In this document: piece after piece, positions 1 through 5,354 of the stretch
How the letters are laid out: every line of letters starts with the position of its first letter
Position numbering within the stretch: position 1 is the stretch's first letter
Assembly (NCBI GenBank): GCA_902766985.1
Contig: CACXFP010000130.1
Span: forward strand, 1 to 5,354
Direction: 5' to 3'
Origin: an uncultured Bacteroidia bacterium
Lineage (GTDB): Bacteria; Bacteroidota; Bacteroidia; Bacteroidales; UBA932
DNA: 5,354 nt
The notes under the pieces: model-generated
Told to the model about the DNA's origin: nothing
The model's input: only the letters and a program-made list of their open reading frames with translations
Databases searched by the model: none
Translations under genes and position numbers: made by a program

Positions 1-3000
1 GTCGTACCGACCTATCTGGTCGGCGATCCGGAGGTGGATCCCTTCTTCTTCACGGGCAGGACATCACAGGGAGCTGCGGGTCATGTCTATCCCTATCCCC
101 TGTACAATAACCTGACCGATGAAAGGGTTGACAGGGAATACAAGTACCTGACGCTGGAGAATGAATACATAAACATCGGTGTGATGCCCGAAATCGGCGG
201 CAGGATATTCGATTCCGTGGACAAGCAGAACGGCTATCATTTCTTCTATCGGCAGCATGTAATAAGACCTGCCCTTATCGGACAGATAGGTTCATGGATA
301 TCCGGAGGTGTAGAATGGAATGTCCCCCACCACCACCGCACGTCCTCTACCCTGAATTGCGGATATGAAACTTCTGTGAATCCCGACGGGAGCAAGACCG
401 TCTGGGTCGGGGAGACTGAAATGACGGAAAGATTGAAATGGACCATCGGTTTGACTGTCTATCCGGGTAAATCCTATGTCAAGGCCACGTTCAGGATGGA
501 AAACCGTACCCCGTTGATCCAGACATTCCTTTATTGGGCGAATGTGGCAGTCCACTGCAATGAGGACTATCAGATCATATTCCCTCCCCAGACTGTTTAC
601 GGGACTTTCCACAGCAAGGTAAACTATACGGACTGGCCGATGAATCGGATCGAGGGGAATCCTGAACCGACCGACAACAGCTGGTGGAAGAGTTTCAAGG
701 GATCGAATTCCACTTTCGCAGTCAACTACAAACAGGATTTCTTTGCCGGGTATGACCATGGCATGCAGGCTGGTGTCGCACACTATGCAAACCATAATGT
801 CGTTCCTGGTAAAAAATTCTTTGAGTGGGGTACGGAAAGTGTCTGGAATGACATGCTTACGGAGACTGACGGCCCGTATCTCGAGCTTATGGTAGGAACT
901 TTCTCAGACAACCAGCCGGACTATAGCTGGATAGGACCCGGCGAGGTGCGGGAGTCGGAGCAGTACTGGTATCCTATCAAGGAAATAAGGGGTGTGAAGA
1001 ACCTGAATCTGGATGCCGCTGTGAACCTTGAACGTACCGGACCGTCGGCCATATTCGTCGGCTTCAATGCAACCGGGGTGTTCAGGGATGCGAGGGTTCT
1101 CGTGAAAGCCGGTGGTGAAGTGTTGCTGGACAAAAAGTTGGACATCGATCCCGATACTCCCTTTACCAGTGAGTTTTCAATCCCTTCCACGCTGGAGGAC
1201 AGGGAGCTTTTCGCTGGCCTTTATGATTCGTCCGGCAGGGAACTGATCAGCTATACTCCTGTGGTCAAGGCTGATATCCGCAAGCCCCACGATGTGGACA
1301 AGCCTCTTGCTCCGGAGGATTATGATTCGGTGGAGAAACTGTTGCTGGCAGGCCAGAGACTGGAAGAGTTCCACAACGGACGTCTGAGTCCTCTGCCGTT
1401 TTATGAGGAAGCCCTGAAGAGAGACTCCATGGATTCCAGGACCAACGTGAACCTTGGGATTTATTATGCGCGTATCTGCGAGTGGGAAAAGGCTGAGAAG
1501 CATCTCCAGAGGGCGTTCATGCGGCTGACCGGTTTCCATTATATGCCGGAGGTGGACAAGTTGGGAGCGATCTATCAGACAAATCCCAAAGACGGAGAGA
1601 TGTACTACCTTCTCGGGGTGGTATCACATGCCCTTGGAAAGTATCAGGAGGCTGAGAGTTATTGGGGCAAGTCTGTCTGGTATCCCGGATTCCAGTCCAT
1701 TTCCTATCAGCGTCTCGCCCAATTATACTGGAAGGAAGGCAACCGGGACTGGGCAATGAAGGCTATCGACAACTGTCTCTCCCTGAATACAAAGAGTTCA
1801 ATCGGGAAGTTCGTAAAAGCCTGGTTCCTGAGCCAGGGAGGCGACAAGGCCGGGGCTCTCGGACTTCTGAAAGAGAATGTTGCCGCCGATCCGCTGGATT
1901 TCGTCAGCAGGGCAGAATTAGCCAGGCTCGAAGGCAGGATGTCCTCTGTCGGACAAATCATGGCTCATGCAGGGAATCCGCTTCAGGAGGCTTTGGAGGC
2001 TGCTACATTCTACTATTCAGTGGGTGGTTACCGTGCTGCCGCGGAGTTCCTGGATGCAGTTAAGGCGCAGGGTACGCGATTCTCGTCCTCTCCTATGCAG
2101 AAAAACCCCGTAGAGCCATATACCGTCTCTCCCATGCTGGATTACATGAGCGGATATTATTACAGGCTCGCCGGGGACGTCGCCACTTCCGATGAAAGGT
2201 GGCACAGGGCTTCGTCGATGTCAAAGGAATACTGTTTCCCTTTCCGCACGGAGGAACTCGAGGCCCTTGAGGCTGCGGTGGCCGCCAATCCTTCCGATCC
2301 GACTGCTCATTATCTGCTTGGAAATGTCCAATACTATTTTGAGCACAAGTCCGATGCCGTCTTGTCATGGGAAAAGTCCGCCGCTCTGGATCCATCCTAC
2401 GGTATGACCTGGCGGAATCTCGGATTTGCGGCGAACAGGGTTGCCGACAGGCAGAAGGCGGTTGGGTATTACCGCAAGGCGGTCGAGGCTGATCCCGGAG
2501 ATCCCAATTTCTTCATCGAGCTGGACGAACTGGAAGAACGTCTTGCCGTTCCCTCATCCCAGAGACTTGCAAGGATGGAGAAGAATGCCAAGACCATTTT
2601 CAAGTCTGACAATGCTACAACCCGGATGGTGTACCTGATGGTTGAGAACGGGAAGTATGACAAAGCTTTGGATATTCTGAACAACAGGCATTTCCGGGTT
2701 TGGGAAGGAGGAAAGTCCGTGTATTCCCAATTCGTCGACGCCCATCTGCTCAACGGCCTTCGCCTGATGGATCGCAAACAGGATAAAAAGGCATTGGATG
2801 ACTTCCTCGCGGCAGGGACCTTCCCGGCAAATCTGGAGACCAATGAGCTTTCCAACGGTCCCATCGTTGCAAAGGTGGCGTATTACCAGGGGCTGGCATA
2901 CAGTTCCCTCGGACGGAAAGAAGAGGCTGTGGCTTCATTCCGGCGCTGCATCGAGGCTGCTGGCGATGTTGGCAAGCGCCGCGCTGACGAGAGGGATTAT

Positions 3001-3309
3001 TTCGTTGCGCTTTCACAGAAGGCCCTAGGCAACGGAGAGGCTGCCGCCGCCTCCCTTGAAGCTATGCAGAAACGTGTTGACAACCTGCTTGGACAGTCGG
3101 GCAGGACGCTTGTTGACATATATTCGAAGTTCGGTGAAGACGGTTCCCGCAATTCCATCATTGCAAACGCCCTTTACATGCAGGGCCTCATCTGCCTGGC
3201 GCAGGGAGATCCGGTTTCCGCCAGGAAGCCGCTGTCAAGGTCTTTGGAACTCGATAAATCCGGGGTCTGGGCGAGATATTTCCTTGAGAAAGCGACAAAA
3301 GCAAAATAA
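1..3309 (+). CDS. DUF5107 domain and tetratricopeptide-repeat protein, 5' end missing
   Basis: The reading frame is open from base 1 to the TAA at 3307-3309, giving 1102 visible residues. The GTG at 34 is not taken as the start: the codons before it read VVPTYLVGDPE, which continues into the family-like DPFFFTGR segment, and no spaced ribosome site precedes it. The true start, and any signal peptide, lie upstream. Visible residues 1 to about 326 match the DUF5107 family, a sugar-mutarotase-like beta-sandwich by family knowledge. Landmarks are VYPYPLY near residue 28, PEIGGRI (63-69), GGVEWN (102-107) followed by HHHR (110-113), and a tryptophan- and tyrosine-rich end at 312-326. Residues about 327-430 look beta-rich, perhaps an Ig-like linker. 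From about 440 to the C-terminus the protein is alpha-helical with TPR-like units, clearest near 481-506, 531-556, 766-835, 955-990 and 1055-1090. TPRs bind proteins or peptides. The family is often found near glycan-use genes, but its biochemical activity is not established here. No frameshift is seen. Confidence 0.85.
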   Translation, partial: VVPTYLVGDPEVDPFFFTGRTSQGAAGHVYPYPLYNNLTDERVDREYKYLTLENEYINIGVMPEIGGRIFDSVDKQNGYHFFYRQHVIRPALIGQIGSWISGGVEWNVPHHHRTSSTLNCGYETSVNPDGSKTVWVGETEMTERLKWTIGLTVYPGKSYVKATFRMENRTPLIQTFLYWANVAVHCNEDYQIIFPPQTVYGTFHSKVNYTDWPMNRIEGNPEPTDNSWWKSFKGSNSTFAVNYKQDFFAGYDHGMQAGVAHYANHNVVPGKKFFEWGTESVWNDMLTETDGPYLELMVGTFSDNQPDYSWIGPGEVRESEQYWYPIKEIRGVKNLNLDAAVNLERTGPSAIFVGFNATGVFRDARVLVKAGGEVLLDKKLDIDPDTPFTSEFSIPSTLEDRELFAGLYDSSGRELISYTPVVKADIRKPHDVDKPLAPEDYDSVEKLLLAGQRLEEFHNGRLSPLPFYEEALKRDSMDSRTNVNLGIYYARICEWEKAEKHLQRAFMRLTGFHYMPEVDKLGAIYQTNPKDGEMYYLLGVVSHALGKYQEAESYWGKSVWYPGFQSISYQRLAQLYWKEGNRDWAMKAIDNCLSLNTKSSIGKFVKAWFLSQGGDKAGALGLLKENVAADPLDFVSRAELARLEGRMSSVGQIMAHAGNPLQEALEAATFYYSVGGYRAAAEFLDAVKAQGTRFSSSPMQKNPVEPYTVSPMLDYMSGYYYRLAGDVATSDERWHRASSMSKEYCFPFRTEELEALEAAVAANPSDPTAHYLLGNVQYYFEHKSDAVLSWEKSAALDPSYGMTWRNLGFAANRVADRQKAVGYYRKAVEADPGDPNFFIELDELEERLAVPSSQRLARMEKNAKTIFKSDNATTRMVYLMVENGKYDKALDILNNRHFRVWEGGKSVYSQFVDAHLLNGLRLMDRKQDKKALDDFLAAGTFPANLETNELSNGPIVAKVAYYQGLAYSSLGRKEEAVASFRRCIEAAGDVGKRRADERDYFVALSQKALGNGEAAAASLEAMQKRVDNLLGQSGRTLVDIYSKFGEDGSRNSIIANALYMQGLICLAQGDPVSARKPLSRSLELDKSGVWARYFLEKATKAK

Positions 3310-3316
3310 TTTTGCT
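3300..3316. repeat. Perfect inverted repeat over the stop codon and the -33 box
   Basis: The arms AGCAAAAT (3300-3307) and ATTTTGCT (3309-3316) are exact reverse complements around one central base. As RNA this gives a 6-bp stem with a 5-nt loop. It contains the TAA stop of the DUF5107/TPR gene and the TTTG taken as the -33 element of the rplU promoter. A T-tract does not follow directly, so as a terminator it would be weak. An operator-like role or chance is equally possible. Confidence 0.4.
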
Positions 3317-3341
3317 GGATTGGATTTAATTTATACCTTTG
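3311..3341 (+). promoter_or_regulatory. Bacteroidetes-type promoter for rplU-rpmA
   Basis: TTTG at 3311-3314 and TACCTTTG at 3334-3341 are separated by 19 nt. This fits the Bacteroidetes housekeeping sigma consensus TTTG-N19-21-TAnnTTTG with no mismatch in the defined bases. Transcription should start near 3345-3350, giving an untranslated leader of roughly 80-85 nt before the rplU ATG. The promoter begins only two bases after the upstream gene's stop, which supports a separate transcription unit for the ribosomal-protein genes. The start site is inferred, not measured. Confidence 0.8.
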
Positions 3342-3345
3342 CAGT

Positions 3346-3430
3346 CCGATAAATTTATGGCTGACAAGCCCGTATTAAGAGTCTCCACGAGGGAGACCGC
3401 TTGCAGTCGAAACTTTTAATAAGTTTTTGT
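3346..3430 (+). promoter_or_regulatory. Structured 5' leader of rplU mRNA (candidate)
   Basis: The leader holds three potential hairpins. Hairpin 1 is GGCT-GACA-AGCC (3359-3370, 4 bp, GNNA-type loop). Hairpin 2 pairs GTCTCC (3381-3386) with GGAGAC (3392-3397) around a 5-nt loop. Hairpin 3 pairs AAACTT (3410-3415) with AAGTTT (3421-3426) around TTAAT and ends four bases before the ATG. An alternative pairing, CAAGC (3365-3369) with GCTTG (3399-3403), would enclose hairpin 2 and exclude hairpin 1. Ribosomal-protein operons are often autoregulated through such leaders, and an L21 leader family is known in Firmicutes. Whether this one is a binding site for L21 or L27 is inference; the 5' boundary is estimated from the promoter. 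Confidence 0.45.
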
Positions 3431-3742
3431 ATGTACGCAATCGTAGAAATTGCAGGCCAGCAGTTCAAGGTTGAAGCTGGAAAAGAGATCTTCGTGCAGC
3501 GCCTCGGTGCTGCCAAGGATGCCGCTGTCGAGTTCGACAAGGTCCTCCTCGTTGACAACGAGGGTGCCGTAAAGGTCGGCTCTCCCTATGTTGAAGGCGC
3601 TGTCGTCAAAGCCACCGTCCTCGATGAGTTGGTTAAAGGTGACAAGGTGCTTGTATTCAAGAAAATCCGTCGCAAGGGTTTCCAGAAACTCAATGGCCAT
3701 CGCCAGCAGTTCACAAAGATCCGCATCGACGCCATCGCTTAA
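3431..3742 (+). CDS. rplU: 50S ribosomal protein L21 (bL21)
   Basis: This encodes a structural protein of the large ribosomal subunit that binds 23S rRNA and contacts L20 in the assembled particle. The product is 103 residues, the usual bL21 length. It opens with [14 protein letters not shown], the conserved N-terminus, and carries the C-terminal rRNA-binding signature at about 75-97 (FKKIRRKGF followed by [11 protein letters not shown]). The ATG at 3431 was chosen because the family begins there. An in-frame TTG at 3401, with a purine-rich GAGGGAGA four bases upstream of it, would add ten hydrophobic residues that the family lacks. No Shine-Dalgarno sequence precedes the ATG; the stretch is A/T-rich and can form a hairpin. 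The gene is first in an operon with rpmA, 20 nt downstream, and is preceded by its own promoter. Confidence 0.98.
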   Translation: MYAIVEIAGQQFKVEAGKEIFVQRLGAAKDAAVEFDKVLLVDNEGAVKVGSPYVEGAVVKATVLDELVKGDKVLVFKKIRRKGFQKLNGHRQQFTKIRIDAIA

Positions 3743-3748
3743 TTTTAC

Positions 3749-3754
3749 AGGAGG
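3749..3754 (+). promoter_or_regulatory. Strong Shine-Dalgarno site of rpmA
   Basis: AGGAGG lies eight bases before the rpmA ATG, a full-consensus match at good spacing. It is notable because genes of Bacteroidetes mostly lack such sites, and rplU just upstream has none. Confidence 0.8.
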
Positions 3755-3762
3755 AAAACATT

Positions 3763-4023
3763 ATGGCACATAAAAAAGGTCAGTCAAGTTCCAAGAACGG
3801 TCGTGAGTCCCATTCCAAACGTCTGGGAGTCAAGAAATTCGGTGGCGAAGCCGTGAAAGCCGGCAATATTATCGTCCGCCAGAGGGGCACTGTTCACAAT
3901 CCCGCCAAAAACGTCGGCATCGGCAAGGACCATACCCTTTACGCCCTCGTTGACGGCACCGTTAAGTTCACCAAGAAGAAAGAGGCCAAATCCTACGTTT
4001 CCGTAGTTCCCTTCGAGAACTAG
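3763..4023 (+). CDS. rpmA: 50S ribosomal protein L27 (bL27)
   Basis: L27 is a large-subunit protein whose flexible N-terminus reaches toward the peptidyl-transferase centre and helps position tRNA. The product is 86 residues, the normal size. It begins directly with [16 protein letters not shown], so it has the mature N-terminus and not the cleaved extension seen in Firmicutes. The core signature is present at about 35-63: NIIVRQRGT, then [18 protein letters not shown] lysine-rich stretch near 71-76 leads to the C-terminal [10 protein letters not shown]. The gene follows rplU after 20 nt with a full-consensus ribosome-binding site, so the two are almost certainly co-transcribed. The GTP-binding gene obg, which often follows rpmA in other phyla, is absent here; serS takes that place. 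Confidence 0.98.
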   Translation: MAHKKGQSSSKNGRESHSKRLGVKKFGGEAVKAGNIIVRQRGTVHNPAKNVGIGKDHTLYALVDGTVKFTKKKEAKSYVSVVPFEN

Positions 4024-4047
4024 TTTTCCGGATTTGACGATATTGAC

Positions 4048-4090
4048 AAGAGAGGACGTGCGCTTAGGTGCCCGTATCCTCTCTTTTCTT
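4048..4090 (+). terminator. Intrinsic terminator or attenuator between rpmA and serS
   Basis: AAGAGAGGA (4048-4056) and TCCTCTCTT (4077-4085) form a perfect 9-bp stem. The 20-nt interior can add a short imperfect helix (C4057-G4074, G4058-C4073, G4060-C4071, C4061-G4070). The 3' arm runs into a T-rich tract, TTCTTT at 4086-4091. This resembles a Rho-independent terminator, although the T-tract is interrupted by C and the stem is A/T-rich at its base. It lies 24 nt after the rpmA stop and 17 nt before the serS start codon, leaving no room for a promoter after it, so partial read-through into serS is likely. Confidence 0.65.
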
Positions 4091-4097
4091 TAAAAAA

Positions 4098-4102
4098 AGG
4101 AG
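4098..4102 (+). promoter_or_regulatory. Shine-Dalgarno site of serS
   Basis: AGGAG, preceded by a run of A, lies five bases before the serS ATG at 4108. It can pair with part of the terminator's 3' arm (T4080-T4087 with A4096-A4103, one G-T wobble), so its accessibility may depend on which hairpin forms. Confidence 0.65.
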
Positions 4103-4107
4103 ACAAT

Positions 4108-5354
4108 ATGCTCACACTAAAGATGCTTCGCGACAATCCGCAGCATGTGGTCGAGAAGCTTGCAGTCAAGAATTTTGATGCGAAGGAAATAGTTGACAAG
4201 GTATTGGAGCTTGATGCCAACAGGCGCAGCCTCCAGGCGGAGAGCGATGCCCTCCTTGCCAGGCAGAAGCAGATCGCCTCTCGCGTGGGCGGCCTGATGA
4301 AGGAAGGCAGAAGGGAAGAGGCCGAGGAGGCCAAGAAGGAGGCTTCCGAGCTGAAGGTCCGTTCCAGCGAACTCCTTGCCAAAGCGGACGAGAACAACAA
4401 GGAACTTGAAGCCAATCTCGTCCTTCTTCCCAATATCCCCTGTGACCTCGTGGTCCCCGGAAAAGGAGCGGAGGACAATCAGGTGGTGAAGATGGGAGGC
4501 CCTGAGGTTAACCTTCCTGAAGGAGCCCTTCCCCATTGGGACCTGGCAAAGAAATATGATATCATAGATTTCGACCTGGGAGTGAAGATCACCGGCGCCG
4601 GCTTCCCCGTCTATAAGGGAAAGGGAGCCAGGCTCCAGCGCGCCCTCATCAATTTCTTCCTCGATATCAACACCGCGGCCGGTTACAAGGAGATAGAACC
4701 GCCCGCAGTGGTCAATGCCGCATCCGGTTTCGGTACGGGACAGCTTCCCGACAAAGAGGCCCAGATGTACTACGTAGGCCTTGATGATTTTTATCTCATC
4801 CCCACGGCTGAAGTCCCCGTGACCAACATCTACCGCGACGTCATCCTCTCCGGGAAGGATCTTCCCAAGGCTATGACCGCATATACGCCCTGCTTCCGCC
4901 GCGAGGCCGGTTCGTATGGCAAGGATGTCCGCGGACTCAACAGGCTGCATCAGTTCGACAAGGTGGAAATCGTCCGCGTCGAGAAGCCGGAGGATTCCTA
5001 CGCCGCCCTCGATGCCATGGTCGCCCATGTCGAAGGCATAGTGAACAGGCTGGGCCTGCGCTACCGCATCCTCCGCCTGTGCGGAGGGGACATGAGCTTC
5101 ACCTCTGCCATAACCTACGATTTCGAGCTCTGGTCCGCCGCCCAGGGACGCTGGCTTGAGATCTCTTCCGTGTCCAACTTCGAGACTTATCAGGCAAACC
5201 GCCTGCACCTGAGGTATAAGGACGAAGACGGGAAGATCCAGCTCTGCCACACCTTGAACGGCAGTTCCCTTGCCCTTCCCCGTGTCGTGGCCGCCCTTCT
5301 CGAGGACAACCAGACCCCTGAAGGCATCATCATACCTGAGGTACTCAGGCCGTA
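4108..5354 (+). CDS. serS: Seryl-tRNA synthetase, 3' end missing
   Basis: This cytoplasmic class II aminoacyl-tRNA synthetase joins serine to tRNA-Ser using ATP and also charges selenocysteine tRNA where one exists. There are 415 complete codons visible and the frame is still open at the last base. The text ends IIIPEVLRP, close to the usual C-terminus, so about ten residues are missing. Residues about 28-105 form the charged, Ala/Glu/Lys-rich coiled-coil arm that reaches the tRNA, ending at LLPNIP. Catalytic-domain landmarks are motif 1 ending at the prolines 198-199, the serine-binding TAE at 233-235, motif 2 at 263-287 (FRREAGSYG then LHQFDKVE), and motif 3 at about 384-402 (NGSSLALPR, with Arg392). 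SNFETYQANR before motif 3 is typical of Bacteroidetes enzymes. The ATG at 4108 fits the family start MLTLKMLRDNP and has an AGGAG site. All expected motifs are intact. Confidence 0.98.
   Translation, partial: MLTLKMLRDNPQHVVEKLAVKNFDAKEIVDKVLELDANRRSLQAESDALLARQKQIASRVGGLMKEGRREEAEEAKKEASELKVRSSELLAKADENNKELEANLVLLPNIPCDLVVPGKGAEDNQVVKMGGPEVNLPEGALPHWDLAKKYDIIDFDLGVKITGAGFPVYKGKGARLQRALINFFLDINTAAGYKEIEPPAVVNAASGFGTGQLPDKEAQMYYVGLDDFYLIPTAEVPVTNIYRDVILSGKDLPKAMTAYTPCFRREAGSYGKDVRGLNRLHQFDKVEIVRVEKPEDSYAALDAMVAHVEGIVNRLGLRYRILRLCGGDMSFTSAITYDFELWSAAQGRWLEISSVSNFETYQANRLHLRYKDEDGKIQLCHTLNGSSLALPRVVAALLEDNQTPEGIIIPEVLRP

Noticed and set aside
34..36. GTG at 34 as the start of the DUF5107/TPR gene
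   Set aside because: The frame is open back to base 1, the residues before it fit the family, and GGAG touches the GTG with no spacing, so it is not a working ribosome site.
292..795. A 167-codon minus-strand frame within the DUF5107 domain
   Set aside because: It is the antisense shadow of a well-supported coding region and has no recognisable domain or start signal.
3349..3358. ATAAATTTAT, a 10-bp palindrome near the predicted rplU transcription start
   Set aside because: It is pure A/T, short and self-complementary by simple composition; nothing else supports an operator.
3401..3742. TTG start for rplU at 3401, with GAGGGAGA at 3389-3396 just upstream
   Set aside because: It would add ten residues ([10 protein letters not shown]) before the universally conserved MYAIVE start of L21. 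The purine-rich stretch is also the 3' arm of hairpin 2.
3994..4001. TACGTTTC near the end of rpmA as a -7 box for a serS promoter
   Set aside because: It mismatches the final G of TAnnTTTG and has no TTTG element 19-21 nt upstream.
4117..5250. A 377-codon open frame on the minus strand inside serS
   Set aside because: It lies entirely antisense to a clear seryl-tRNA synthetase with all class II motifs intact. Its product resembles no family I know, and long antisense frames are expected opposite GC-rich coding sequence.

Overview
The window reads as chromosomal DNA of a Bacteroidota bacterium, most likely Bacteroidales. Four things point there. The gene order rplU-rpmA-serS is familiar from Bacteroidales. 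The L21, L27 and seryl-tRNA synthetase sequences have Bacteroidetes-like features, such as [14 protein letters not shown] in L21 and SNFETYQANR in SerRS. A near-perfect Bacteroidetes-type promoter (TTTG-N19-TAnnTTTG) precedes rplU. The large upstream gene encodes a DUF5107 plus TPR protein of a kind common in carbohydrate-degrading Bacteroidetes. Base composition looks moderately GC-rich for the order, which would suit Alistipes-like or uncultured gut Bacteroidales lineages, but the genus cannot be fixed from this sequence.

Layout: every gene is on the + strand. Positions 1-3309 hold the 3' part of the DUF5107/TPR gene, whose start lies before the window. Positions 3310-3430 form a compact control region: an inverted repeat over the stop codon, a promoter, and an untranslated leader of about 80 nt with three potential hairpins. 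Then come rplU (L21, 3431-3742) and rpmA (L27, 3763-4023), 20 nt apart. A terminator-like hairpin at about 4048-4090 separates rpmA from serS, which starts at 4108 and runs off the end of the window about ten residues short of the usual C-terminus.

How the parts work together: rplU-rpmA is a two-gene operon for two large-subunit ribosomal proteins, driven from the 3311-3341 promoter and perhaps controlled through its leader RNA. serS has no room for a promoter after the hairpin and none is evident just before it, so it is probably expressed by read-through of that hairpin, which would set its level below the ribosomal proteins. The DUF5107/TPR gene is functionally unrelated and appears to be only a co-directional neighbour.

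Most of the window is ordinary housekeeping sequence. The observations most worth a second look are the structured rplU leader and the rpmA-serS hairpin, whose 3' arm could alternatively mask the serS ribosome-binding site. No mobile element, CRISPR array, tRNA or rRNA was seen.
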